From the NCBI GenBank assembly GCA_002395775.1, contig DGUV01000080.1, positions 1-46,215 of the forward strand: a DNA stretch of 46,215 nucleotides, written 5' to 3'. Shown here piece after piece: positions 15,701 through 23,050 of this stretch. How positions within the stretch are numbered: position 1 is the first letter of the stretch; each line of letters begins with the position of its first letter. Below the pieces are notes generated by a model. It searched no databases. It was not told the origin of the DNA and saw nothing but the letters and a program-made list of their open reading frames with translations. The position numbers and the translations under genes were made by a program. The DNA is from Prevotellaceae bacterium UBA4301 (lineage in GTDB: Bacteria; Bacteroidota; Bacteroidia; Bacteroidales; Bacteroidaceae).

Positions 15701-17579
15701 GAGCAAGCAGATAGAGGCACGCAAGGACTTGATGGCCCAACTCTACTTGCCGCGCTTCCTGCGTCCCGGCGATGAGGCTGTGCTGACCGCCTCTGTCCGT
15801 AACGTCAGCGACCAGCGTCAGCAGGGCAAGGGTCTCATGCAGATACTGGATGCACGTACCGAGAAAGTGCTGAAGACCTGGAAGGCCAACATCGCACTGA
15901 ATGCCCAGAAAGATACCGTCCTGCATTTCCCATACGAAGCCACCGAAGGCGACTTAATAGTCCGTTGGGCCGTGGAGGGAACTACCTGCAGTGATGGCGA
16001 ACAGCGTCTGTTGCCTGTGCTTTCACCAACCGAACATGTGACCAACACGATTGCGATTACCGCCTTCGATCCCTCGGTACAGAACATCGACCTTTCGAAT
16101 TTGTTCCCAGAGGGCGTGACAAACCGACGTCTTACCCTTGAATACACCACTCACCCCGAACAGTACGCCCTGCAGGCTCTTCCTGCTTTGGCTCGTGCCA
16201 AACGTAACGATGTGCTCTCTCTGGCAGCGGCTTATTATGCAGGGGAGTTGGGAAAGACCTTGGGCGTGGAAATGCCTGACAGCACGGAGTCTTATCTGGA
16301 GAAGATGAAAGCGTTGCAGGACGGTAATGGCGGTTTCCGTTGGTATCCCGAGATGCCAACCAGTCCGTATCTTACTCGCGAGGTGTCGTTCCTGCTGACA
16401 CGTCTCTACATGCTTACCGGGAAGAAAGTTGCCGAGCAGGTGAACACTAAGGCGATTCATTATTTGCTTGACCAACGCATAGATTCCACATACCTCTCTG
16501 CTGCCGACCTCCGAAACCTGTATGTGGCGTTGTACAGCGGAGTCCGACTCTCGAAGGAAGAGCAAAAGAAGGTGGACTTCCTGCTGAAACTTGCCAAGCG
16601 TGAGGATGTGGAGGAGGACAGCTACGAGCGTCAAGCTCTGCTGGCCATCGTACTGAAGCAGGCTGGTGCTGACCGAAAGGCGCGCAAATGTGTCAATGCC
16701 TTCCGCAAGTATATTGTATCGAGTCCCAATCGTGGTTCGTATATTGAGTTTCCTAAGGGCTCGTTTGCCAGCGTCGACCGAAAACTGCATATTCATGTCC
16801 AGTTGATGGAGGCTCTCGTGCGGATGAATCCTGCCGATACCCTGCTTCGGGGCATGCGTCGCTACCTACTCCAGCAGAAGCGCACTCAGGAGTGGTCCAC
16901 CCCCGTCAATTCGGCCAATGCAGTCTTCGCTTTGCTCAGTAATTCAAAAAAGGAAATTCAGAATTCAAAGTTGAAGGACTTGCTTACTCTGACTCGCAAG
17001 GGCGTGACGGTTCAGAACTTTACAGCTCAGGATGACACATTGGGTTATCTGCGCGATTCCCTTGAGATTGAGGATGGGAAACTGCCTGTCCGTCTGCGTC
17101 TGCAGAAGTTCTCGAAAGGCGAGAGTTGGGGCGGTGTGTTTGCTGACTTTGACCAACGTTTTGACCAAGTGGAGGCACATAGCGAAGGACTTTCTGTTCG
17201 TCAGGAATACCCCACAGAGGCGAAGACGGGCAACCGATACACCGTACGCTATTACATTTCTGCCGATCGTGATTACGAATATGTCACACTCGTTTGTCCC
17301 CGTCCAGCCTTCACTGAACCCGTCAATCAGCGTTCGGGCTACGGATGGAGTGGACGTTCCACGATAGGTTGGGCTGGCGGACTTGGCTATTATCGTCAGG
17401 TTCACGACGCGACCACGGAATTCAGTTTCTGCCAGATTCCGCGTGGCGATTACCTTATCGAGGAGACGCTTTACGTGGAGCGTGACGGACGCTATCACTC
17501 GGGCATTGCCGTCATTCGTTGCGAGTATGCCGAAGAGTTCCAAGGACATAGTGGGGACAACGTGGTTGAGGTGAAATAA
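12654..17579 (+). CDS. Bacterial alpha-2-macroglobulin-like protein without thioester
   Basis: A 1641-residue protein. Its N-terminus is repeat-derived (HAPSLGGGRGR) and runs straight into a hydrophobic signal segment, FLLVLLLFALPSLA. Macroglobulin domains include FTDRAIYRPGQTVHVCGLAY (from about residue 470) and a long low-complexity 'bait'-like stretch rich in Ala, Glu and Met (about 905-965). The conserved A2M domain follows, FFYPQLRTDDKGQVSIAFTLPESLTRWNLMGVA (from about 975), then a helical TED-like region from about 1170. The block that normally reads CAEQ after ALPxL is DVLS here (residues 1186-1189), so the covalent trap is absent. It is probably a periplasmic or envelope protease-trapping or structural protein. 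Two AT-rich repeats are translated inside it. It has no penicillin-binding protein partner nearby. Confidence 0.85.
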   Translation: MESISRKVVHAPSLGGGRGRFLLVLLLFALPSLAKNQGKELSGLLLSYMQLEEVHPDSLERNIDNLKQRRLQSADPAERAVYAAAIARLYGERMYWRSVGTNMRDSMLVWYGISLSDKQTLAQTKARKWKPFVVVGKDEGYFGGDMLNVVWRSMVGQVDKRFRDTCQVFPKFDELVVFYRSIGRREGAFLLALDSLYDSGREVKEADLLKIRDEYADLPLCAEIYLRLGTEGDKTPFQRRDWLQQGLAKYPKYKRKAALQNALTRLSDPFLERDIPMCVSPGKQYWWRFKGRNVQSVVIDGKEHVFPEHDPVDTFTDSILWTSPKVGRYKYTLVPRTKAKLTEKIKPVDHWVNVTTLQDIFQVMPDSSFRIVVVDPETGKPQPNVTLTAYKPTGDFKDTVSYFVGQTGQDGKIRVPKYEVDGRNQRWRNQLTYKICSPDTADWILANHYFYGIGRWTGKPTKSDLHTELFTDRAIYRPGQTVHVCGLAYTQLDWDAETAGECKHTLKFYDSNHKLVEERIVEANEMGVFSADFEIPIGRRNGSFSIEADSRERIYFRVEEYKRPTFEVVLDDSLYVNGDSCEVRGTAKNYDGSPLRGARVTGTYHWRTPWFRYGKRLPQSEAMPLDTIETDDKGRFAYKFKIQNSNIEPRRSLSVNVDVLSQQGETHNVQHWYWRVAEPKPQPEPVRVDSTFLVRCVADTFALGRSGRIEVTTKLHDVYLFYTLSAAGKVWKDEMVRLSNETFALDIPYREEYDQSLTASFCFVKEGRIYKDTKTIYLMRPDNRLQVHWDTFRDLAQPGQQEKWRLTLRRPDGKPADANLMVAMYDASLNYFARHQWHFNIGRGHRTFGVPFDASPRLSLGSLGLGEWYNQKTRKERPISLTDINPELFQVGAYTRAMGRGPIMYKAVANTMMVASAAPKAAMVEESAMADAAPMNASVMRETVVQTDADEGAEAETAETISVPMRENFNETAFFYPQLRTDDKGQVSIAFTLPESLTRWNLMGVAHTSDMMYTNLSKQIEARKDLMAQLYLPRFLRPGDEAVLTASVRNVSDQRQQGKGLMQILDARTEKVLKTWKANIALNAQKDTVLHFPYEATEGDLIVRWAVEGTTCSDGEQRLLPVLSPTEHVTNTIAITAFDPSVQNIDLSNLFPEGVTNRRLTLEYTTHPEQYALQALPALARAKRNDVLSLAAAYYAGELGKTLGVEMPDSTESYLEKMKALQDGNGGFRWYPEMPTSPYLTREVSFLLTRLYMLTGKKVAEQVNTKAIHYLLDQRIDSTYLSAADLRNLYVALYSGVRLSKEEQKKVDFLLKLAKREDVEEDSYERQALLAIVLKQAGADRKARKCVNAFRKYIVSSPNRGSYIEFPKGSFASVDRKLHIHVQLMEALVRMNPADTLLRGMRRYLLQQKRTQEWSTPVNSANAVFALLSNSKKEIQNSKLKDLLTLTRKGVTVQNFTAQDDTLGYLRDSLEIEDGKLPVRLRLQKFSKGESWGGVFADFDQRFDQVEAHSEGLSVRQEYPTEAKTGNRYTVRYYISADRDYEYVTLVCPRPAFTEPVNQRSGYGWSGRSTIGWAGGLGYYRQVHDATTEFSFCQIPRGDYLIEETLYVERDGRYHSGIAVIRCEYAEEFQGHSGDNVVEVK
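14569..14590 (+). repeat. AATTCAAA direct repeat inside macroglobulin gene
   Basis: Three tandem units of AATTCAA(A) are translated in frame as KFKIQNSN. The same sequence type is common as an intergenic filler in Bacteroidota genomes, and a relative occurs at 16941. Here it looks like an in-frame insertion in a loop before ...RRSLSVNVDVLS. Confidence 0.65.
16941..16970 (+). repeat. Second AATTCA-type repeat inside macroglobulin gene
   Basis: Diverged AATTCA units are translated as NSKKEIQNSKLK. They share the IQNS peptide with the 14569 copy and fall in a likely loop between two helices of the TED-like region. Confidence 0.55.
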
Positions 17580-17580
17580 A

Positions 17581-17721
17581 GCCCCATCCCCAACCCCTCC
17601 CGAGGGAGGGGAGTGGTCACTCTCGAAGATGAATCATAAAACATGGGATATTCTAAATATATAAGATGCAATATTAAAAGGTATATATTCCCCTCCCTTG
17701 TGACCGCTTTGGGGGTGGGAC
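17581..17721. repeat. Inverted-arm repeat pair E (diverged)
   Basis: The left arm 17581-17620 begins one base after the macroglobulin stop codon. The right arm 17689-17721 retains CCCCTCCCTTG and GGGGGTGGGAC blocks in opposite orientation. The spacer holds the ATG at 17643. The right arm is read in the usual frame as FPSLVTALGVGLL, which here forms the hydrophobic core of a lipoprotein signal peptide. Confidence 0.6.
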
Positions 17722-18689
17722 TTCTGTTCGCTGCTTGTCAGGATTCCTCACCTCGTTTGCCCGATGCCAAGGGCACCCCGTCGGAGTTGCTGGTGGTTGT
17801 TCCGGGAGCATTGGTCGATACCGATCTGGCAGACACCCTGCAGACCATCACCGACTGTGATGCCCCGGGATTGGGTTCTTCGGAGCGCATCTTCCGCACC
17901 ATGACCATAGGCCAGCGGGGATATGAGAAGATGTACCGTTTGATGCATAGCCAGTTGCATGTAGAACTCGACCCCTCCCAGCGTCAACCCGTACTGGGCG
18001 TAGCTCGGGACGTCAATGCTCGTCCGCAGTTGCAGTTGGTGGTAAGGGCAGCGACATCGGCCGACCTGCGAAATTTCTTGAGTAGCAACCGCGAGCGCAT
18101 TCAGCATCTTATCCTCGATTTCCAGCTTGACCGCCAGGCCATGATGCTACAGCATAAGCACAGCATGAAGGTGGACAAGGAACTGCGCCGACTGGGTTAC
18201 ATAGTTTCGATGCCCGTGGACATGCAATCGACGAAACGAGGCCGCGACTTCCTGTGGGGCTCGTCGAACCGCGGTGGCGACAAGGACATCAACTTCCTTT
18301 TCTACACCCTGCCCTGGACAGGTCAGGACATCCGCAACGTGGAGAACTACGTCCAGTGGCGCGACTCTGTGTTGCGGCGGAACGTCCCTGGCGCCCAAGA
18401 GGGCCAATGGATGCAGACCACGAGGGCTGACGATGGTAATCCCGTGGTGTGGCCTATGCTGAGGCGAACCGACGAGGGCGACCTTGTGGAAGTGCGCGGC
18501 CTGTGGGACATGCACGGCGGATTCATGGGCGGTCCCTTCGTGGCCCGTGTGCACATAGACACGACTGAACGAAAGATTGTTGTCGGCGAAGGCTTCGTAT
18601 TTTCCCCCAACACCCCCAAGCGCGACCTCCTGCGCAGCCTGGAGGCAGGATTGCGCACGCTTCGCAAAACCTCTTTGCAAGGCTCGTAA
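17643..18689 (+). CDS. DUF4837 family lipoprotein
   Basis: A 348-residue protein with a lipoprotein signal ending LLFAAC (Cys32) and a body matching my recollection of DUF4837 proteins, found in Bacteroidota: GTPSELLVVVPGALVDTDLADTL, a middle region with RDVNARPQLQLVVRA, and SMPVDMQSTKRGRDFLWGSSN. The family function is unknown; it is exported and probably anchored to a membrane. The hydrophobic part of the signal peptide is encoded by the right arm of repeat pair E. The lipobox Cys lies just after the arm. It ends at a bidirectional hairpin terminator facing the convergent lipoprotein gene. Confidence 0.8.
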   Translation: MGYSKYIRCNIKRYIFPSLVTALGVGLLFAACQDSSPRLPDAKGTPSELLVVVPGALVDTDLADTLQTITDCDAPGLGSSERIFRTMTIGQRGYEKMYRLMHSQLHVELDPSQRQPVLGVARDVNARPQLQLVVRAATSADLRNFLSSNRERIQHLILDFQLDRQAMMLQHKHSMKVDKELRRLGYIVSMPVDMQSTKRGRDFLWGSSNRGGDKDINFLFYTLPWTGQDIRNVENYVQWRDSVLRRNVPGAQEGQWMQTTRADDGNPVVWPMLRRTDEGDLVEVRGLWDMHGGFMGGPFVARVHIDTTERKIVVGEGFVFSPNTPKRDLLRSLEAGLRTLRKTSLQGS

Positions 18690-18727
18690 GGAAAAGTTCC
18701 GCCATCGACGGTGGTGGAACTTTTCCT
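18689..18727. terminator. Bidirectional hairpin terminator
   Basis: AGGAAAAGTTCC at 18689-18700 pairs with GGAACTTTTCCT at 18716-18727, extended inward by C/G pairs. A-rich and T-rich tracts within the stem allow use from both strands. It separates the convergent DUF4837 gene (stop at 18689) and the minus-strand lipoprotein gene (stop at 18784). Confidence 0.8.
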
Positions 18728-18783
18728 CGCGGGCCTTGCATTTTCGTATACTTTCGCGGACAAAAACGTGTGGCAGGCCTTTG

Positions 18784-19797
18784 TCAATAGATATCCTTGA
18801 AATCCTCCTCGGGAACGATGTCGAAGTTGTGGGTCTGCCTGACCTTCAGCCACATGCGTGGTATGGCAAGGCGAGGGGCGTCGGCCGGATAGAGTTCCAG
18901 GATGTGGATGCCCTTGGGCGATTGCCCCATCAGGATTTCGCAAGTTCCACGTCGGTTTCCGCGGTCATAGAGGCGGTAGTGCATTAGGTTGACGTACCAG
19001 CCGTCCTGCATGAAGCGCTCGAAGGGTACCCACGTAGTGAAGAATAAGCCTTGGCGAGGTTCTTCTGTGGCCAATTGTTTCATGCGGTTGATGAAATCCG
19101 TAGCCAAACGGATGCGCTGTTCTTCCTTAGCCGGGATGAAATAGTGGGTGCCTGCGACCGAGGACGCTGCCAGCGAATCGGTTCCAATAAACTTCGTGCG
19201 GAACAGCTCATTGGTGCCGTCGGTTTCTTCCATGCTCACACCCTGATCCCACTCGTACTTAACTGGGTATTCCTTGACACCCTTCTGCTCAGCCAGGAAA
19301 CGCTTGAGAAAGGACTGTACGGACTGGATGTCGCCTGGTAGTCGCATGTGCTTGACAGGTTTCAGAAGTATGTGGCTGAAGGTGAACATCTCCATTCTTT
19401 CTTTGGTCTTCCAGCGGTACATCTGCAGGAGTTCCTGGGGTTCCTTTCCCAGAGTGATGCTGTAGTTGACGCTGTCGCCCGATGTGTAGCGATAACTTTC
19501 ATTAGCCTTCTGGCAAAGGTTCTCCAGCAGTTGGGTGGATTTCCCGACAAGGAACTGATGGCGCTCTATTTCTCTCTGCTCGGCGTTATGCTGTCTGGCA
19601 CTGGTGACAATGTGCTCCTCGTACAGTATGTCCCTGTCGCATCGGAGGGTGTATTGGGCACTGATGCCTCGGTTGGCAATGCTGTCGAAAAATTCGCTGA
19701 CGGACTCCATCTGGTGCTGCTCGCGAGCAACATGTTGTCTGCAAGCGGCAAGGGCGATGGTCAGGAGGACGACGAAAGTGATGTTTGAAGTTTTCAT
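18784..19797 (-). CDS. Lipoprotein of unknown function, sigma-factor operon
   Basis: A 337-residue protein with a lipoprotein signal (MKTSNITFVVLLTIALAAC, lipid Cys19), then a largely hydrophilic body with no recognised domain. Visible features are a charged helical N-terminal part (residues 20-110), KEYPVKYEWDQGVSMEETDGTNELF, and a C-terminal half rich in aromatic residues (WVPFERFMQDGWYVNLMHYRLYDRG). It is the third gene of a minus-strand operon behind an ECF sigma factor and a small membrane protein, with 6 bases between it and the latter. The context suggests an envelope sensor or effector under that sigma factor. I do not recognise the family. Confidence 0.7.
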   Translation of the reverse strand: MKTSNITFVVLLTIALAACRQHVAREQHQMESVSEFFDSIANRGISAQYTLRCDRDILYEEHIVTSARQHNAEQREIERHQFLVGKSTQLLENLCQKANESYRYTSGDSVNYSITLGKEPQELLQMYRWKTKERMEMFTFSHILLKPVKHMRLPGDIQSVQSFLKRFLAEQKGVKEYPVKYEWDQGVSMEETDGTNELFRTKFIGTDSLAASSVAGTHYFIPAKEEQRIRLATDFINRMKQLATEEPRQGLFFTTWVPFERFMQDGWYVNLMHYRLYDRGNRRGTCEILMGQSPKGIHILELYPADAPRLAIPRMWLKVRQTHNFDIVPEEDFKDIY

Positions 19798-19803
19798 GTC
19801 TCT

Positions 19804-20205
19804 TTATTCTATGTTTGTACTTCTATGTGCATTGACGTAGGCGGTAAGGCGCTCTCCCCGTTCCCGAATCTCCTGCTGGCGCTGGATGTATTGCTCCATC
19901 GTCGTCCATTCGTCCTCGTATTGCGGGGTCCTCATCTCTGCAGCGCAACTCGTTCCCTGCGAACCGGATACGGGATTCTCCGTCTGTGGATTGTGCAGGA
20001 TTATTAGCAACAGTATGCTGGCGGCAACGGCGATGGCCGGATAGAGCCATGCGTGGCGATACTTCGCCTTTTGTTCTTGCCGATCGAGGCGCTGCATGAG
20101 TCGCTCATTCAAGTCGGTGGGCAGTGTGGGTTGCTTCTGCTCGCGTTGCCGTACGGCCCAGCGCAGGTTGTCATCGCGGTTCAGTATTTGTTCGATATTG
20201 TTCAT
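19804..20205 (-). CDS. Small single-pass membrane protein, candidate anti-sigma factor
   Basis: A 133-residue protein with a hydrophilic N-terminal ~50 residues (NLRWAVRQREQKQ, LPTDLNERLMQRLDRQEQKAK), one transmembrane helix (AWLYPAIAVAASILLLIIL, about residues 52-70) and a short C-terminal part rich in Arg/Glu. It lacks the FecR domain of TonB-linked anti-sigma factors and the zinc-binding ZAS motif. The topology fits an anti-sigma factor with a cytoplasmic sigma-binding helix. Its start overlaps the sigma gene stop by 4 bases, suggesting translational coupling. The role is inferred from position and topology. Confidence 0.7.
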   Translation of the reverse strand: MNNIEQILNRDDNLRWAVRQREQKQPTLPTDLNERLMQRLDRQEQKAKYRHAWLYPAIAVAASILLLIILHNPQTENPVSGSQGTSCAAEMRTPQYEDEWTTMEQYIQRQQEIRERGERLTAYVNAHRSTNIE

Positions 20206-20747
20206 TGCTGCAGGGTTTTAATCAAGCGATACAATTTTTTACGTATGCGGAAGAGTTGTGAACCGATGGTTGAGGGTTTGGTGCCTGTGACATAGGCGAT
20301 GTCGGCCAGGCTCATGCCGTCGTAGTAGAACATGCTGATGACGGCCTGCTCGTTGGGTCGGAGCCGTTCCAGCGCCTGCTCCAGGAGTTGGACGGTATGT
20401 TCGTCGAAATCCGCCTCCTGCGTATCTTCCACGTCCTCCAGTTCCGTTGGGCGTTCGTCGATGTACACGATGTCCGCCTTCGTGCGCCGGACAAAGTTGA
20501 GCGACTCGTTGTAGGCGATTCGGCACAGCCATGTGGAGAGCGAAGCCTGACGTTCGTCGAAGGTCTCAATCTTTCGTAAGGCCTTGACAAACACGTCCTG
20601 ATACATCTCCTCTGCTTCCTCCTGCTGCGTGACGATTCTCGCTATTTGGCGGAAGACCATCTGTCCGTACTGCGCCAGCAGGCGTTGCTGCGCCGTGCGT
20701 TCGCCATTGCGGAGGTCGTTGATGAGTATGTGTGTCTCTCTTTCCAT
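20202..20747 (-). CDS. ECF RNA polymerase sigma factor
   Basis: A 181-residue sigma-70-like protein of the extracytoplasmic-function type. Region 2 is visible as EEAEEMYQDVFVKALRKIETFDERQASLSTWLCRIAYNESLNFVRR. An acidic linker follows, then region 4 with LRPNEQAVISMFYYDGMSLADIAYVTGTKPSTIGSQLFRIRKKLYRLI. It directs RNA polymerase to promoters of a stress or envelope response. It heads an operon with a small membrane protein and a lipoprotein. Divergent from it, 114 bases away, is a DUF1573 gene with its own housekeeping-type promoter. No obvious -35/-10 of ECF type was identified upstream. Confidence 0.93.
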   Translation of the reverse strand: MERETHILINDLRNGERTAQQRLLAQYGQMVFRQIARIVTQQEEAEEMYQDVFVKALRKIETFDERQASLSTWLCRIAYNESLNFVRRTKADIVYIDERPTELEDVEDTQEADFDEHTVQLLEQALERLRPNEQAVISMFYYDGMSLADIAYVTGTKPSTIGSQLFRIRKKLYRLIKTLQQ

Positions 20748-20825
20748 TCAGTTGGGCCTTCTACACTTATATACACGCCAATCGGCAAATTATTGCGCTG
20801 CCATAGGACTTTTTTTCAAAATAAA

Positions 20826-20857
20826 TTTGGCATTCGATTCGCTTATTCGTATCTTTG
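20826..20857 (+). promoter_or_regulatory. Promoter directly abutting the DUF1573 start codon
   Basis: TTTG at 20826-20829, a 20-base gap, then TATCTTTG at 20850-20857 match the Bacteroidota -33/-7 consensus and spacing. Transcription should begin about 6-8 bases later, at or beside the ATG at 20862 or the second ATG at 20865. The mRNA would be leaderless or nearly so. Confidence 0.65.
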
Positions 20858-20861
20858 CACT

Positions 20862-21944
20862 ATGATGAGACGAATATATACCTTATTGTTAATGGCTTTG
20901 GCTGCGCAGTCAGCCTTTTCCCAGCCGCAGTTCGTGACTGAGACACCCCACAAAAAGGTGGGCGAGATGATATTTCAGACTCCCAAAACCGTGACTTTTG
21001 CTTTCCGGAACGGGGGCACCGAGCCGCTGGTCATTACTGAGGTGCACCCATCGTGCGGATGCATCAGTGTGAAGTGGCCCGAGCATGCTATTGCCGCTGG
21101 ACAAAGCGGAACCATCGAGGCCACCTACGATGCTGGGCAGATGGGGACGTTCCACAGGGAGTTGGCAGTTTATACTAACGAAGGGGAGGCTCCCACGTAC
21201 CTTACCTTTGAGGGACGCGTGGTGGAGCGCCTGCTCGACTATGACGGCGACTTTCCCATTGACCTGGGCAGTGTAAGGTTGAGTTCGAACTATGTGGAGT
21301 TTGACGACGTGAACAAGGGTGACCACCCCGTGGCCGAGTTGCTCGTAGCCAACCTGGAACATGGGGCTTACGAACCGCAGTTGATGCATCTGCCCAGTTA
21401 CCTCTCGGCCGAATACCTGCCCACGGTGGTGCAGGGCGGCAGGGTGGGGCGCATACGCCTGACGCTGGACAGCGAGCGACTGATGATGGACGGACTGAAC
21501 CAGACTTCTATCTATCTGGCCCGATACATGGGTGATAAGATTTCGGAGAAGAACGAGATAGTGGTGTCGGCCATCCTGTTGCCTGCCTTCCGCGACCTGA
21601 CGAAGGAGGGGCTGGAAAGGGCTCCGCACATCGTCATGATGGACGGGCAGGATATGGTGGAGGACCAGCTTTCGCTGCCCATGAACGGAAAGAAGAAGGT
21701 GACGAAAGTCTTTAATGTCACGAACATTGGTGAGGAAACGCTGAGCGTGAGTGCCGTGCAGGTGTTCAACAGGGCCCTGACGGTGAGCCTTTCGGACCGC
21801 AACATCGAGCCTCATGCAACGGCAAAACTGAAGATAACTGTGGATGCCAAGCAACTGGCCAAAGCTAAGAACGGGCCGCGCGTGCTCATTATCAGCAACG
21901 ACCCGCGGCATGCCAAGACGTTGCTCGACATCAATGTGGAATAG
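20862..21944 (+). CDS. Secreted DUF1573 domain protein
   Basis: A 360-residue protein starting at 20862. The frame is open upstream, but that part covers the divergent promoter region. The signal peptide is MMRRIYTLLLMALAAQSAFSQ. A DUF1573 domain follows (FRNGGTEPLVITEVHPSCGCISVKWP, AGQSGTIEATYD), with the Cys-Gly-Cys motif that typifies it. A second Ig-like domain of the same kind is near the C-terminus (FNVTNIGEETLSVSAVQVFNRAL, LIISNDPRHAKTLLDINVE). These domains have an ASH/MSP-like beta-sandwich fold; their role in Bacteroidota is unclear. It is followed 8 bases later by meaB. The short or absent leader is the odd feature. Confidence 0.85.
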   Translation: MMRRIYTLLLMALAAQSAFSQPQFVTETPHKKVGEMIFQTPKTVTFAFRNGGTEPLVITEVHPSCGCISVKWPEHAIAAGQSGTIEATYDAGQMGTFHRELAVYTNEGEAPTYLTFEGRVVERLLDYDGDFPIDLGSVRLSSNYVEFDDVNKGDHPVAELLVANLEHGAYEPQLMHLPSYLSAEYLPTVVQGGRVGRIRLTLDSERLMMDGLNQTSIYLARYMGDKISEKNEIVVSAILLPAFRDLTKEGLERAPHIVMMDGQDMVEDQLSLPMNGKKKVTKVFNVTNIGEETLSVSAVQVFNRALTVSLSDRNIEPHATAKLKITVDAKQLAKAKNGPRVLIISNDPRHAKTLLDINVE

Positions 21945-21952
21945 AAATAGAT

Positions 21953-23050
21953 ATGGAACATCCCGAAAACAGTGAGGAATACAAGGGACTGACCGTAAAC
22001 AGCGGCGTGGGCCCCGTGTCGATAGTAAATCCCTACTTGCAGCGTGGACGCTTTGCACGGCGCCGACTGACTGCAACCGACTATGTGGAGGGCATACTTA
22101 AAGGAGACTCTGCCATGTTGGGTCAGGCTGTGACTCTGGTGGAGAGCACCAATCCTCAGCATCAGCAGGTGGCGCAGGAGGTTATCGAGAAATGTCTGCC
22201 ATACAGCGGAAAGAGTGTACGCATAGGTATCAGTGGTGTGCCAGGGGCTGGTAAGAGCACCAGCATCGACGAGTTTGGCATCCATGTCTTGGAACGCTGC
22301 GGCGGCAAGTTGGCTGTGCTGGCCATCGACCCCAGCTCGGAACGCACGAAGGGTAGCATCTTGGGCGACAAGACACGCATGGAGAAACTCTCCGTCCATC
22401 CCGACTCGTTCATCCGCCCCAGTCCCTCGGCAGGTTCGTTGGGCGGCGTGGCCCGTAAGACCCGCGAGACCATCATCCTCTGCGAGGCCGCGGGATACGA
22501 CAAGATATTTGTGGAGACCGTGGGCGTGGGCCAGAGCGAAACGGCCTGTGCGTCGATGGTTGACTTCTTCCTGCTCATCCAGTTGGCCGGAACGGGCGAC
22601 GAACTTCAGGGCATCAAGCGCGGTATCATGGAGATGGCCGACGGCATTGTCATCAACAAGTGCGACGGCAACAACGTCGAAAAGTGCCATCTGGCAGCCA
22701 ATCACTTCCGCAACGCCCTACACTTGTTTCCCCCTACGGAGAGCGGATGGATGCCCAAGGTGCTCTGCTACTCGGGCTTCTATGGAATCGGAATAAAGGA
22801 GGTGTGGGATATGGTCTTCGAGTACATCGACTTTGCCAAGGGCAACGGCTACTTTGACTACCGGCGCAACGAGCAGGCAAAATACTGGATGTATGAGACC
22901 ATTAACGAACAGTTGCGGAACAACTTCTACCAGAATCCCACTATCGAGGACATGCTTCGGCTGTCGGAAGAGAGTGTGCTGGCCGGTGAGAAGACGTCAT
23001 TCGTCGCTGCCAAGCAACTGCTCGACACGTACTTTGCACTGCTCCATTAG
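21953..23050 (+). CDS. meaB: Methylmalonyl-CoA mutase-associated GTPase MeaB
   Basis: A 365-residue G3E-family GTPase: P-loop GVPGAGKST (residues 95-103), LAVLAIDPSSERTKGSILGDKTRM, the base-region motif ETVGVGQSE, and NKCDG for guanine specificity. MeaB proteins guard and reload the B12-dependent methylmalonyl-CoA mutase, used in the succinate-propionate pathway. The mutase subunits are not in this window. It lies 8 bases after the DUF1573 gene and is probably co-transcribed. Its last 54 bases overlap the 3' end of ispH on the opposite strand. Confidence 0.95.
   Translation: MEHPENSEEYKGLTVNSGVGPVSIVNPYLQRGRFARRRLTATDYVEGILKGDSAMLGQAVTLVESTNPQHQQVAQEVIEKCLPYSGKSVRIGISGVPGAGKSTSIDEFGIHVLERCGGKLAVLAIDPSSERTKGSILGDKTRMEKLSVHPDSFIRPSPSAGSLGGVARKTRETIILCEAAGYDKIFVETVGVGQSETACASMVDFFLLIQLAGTGDELQGIKRGIMEMADGIVINKCDGNNVEKCHLAANHFRNALHLFPPTESGWMPKVLCYSGFYGIGIKEVWDMVFEYIDFAKGNGYFDYRRNEQAKYWMYETINEQLRNNFYQNPTIEDMLRLSEESVLAGEKTSFVAAKQLLDTYFALLH

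Noticed and set aside
20646..20861. Upstream extension of the DUF1573 protein
   Set aside because: It covers the divergent sigma gene start and the promoter; a clear signal peptide begins at 20862.
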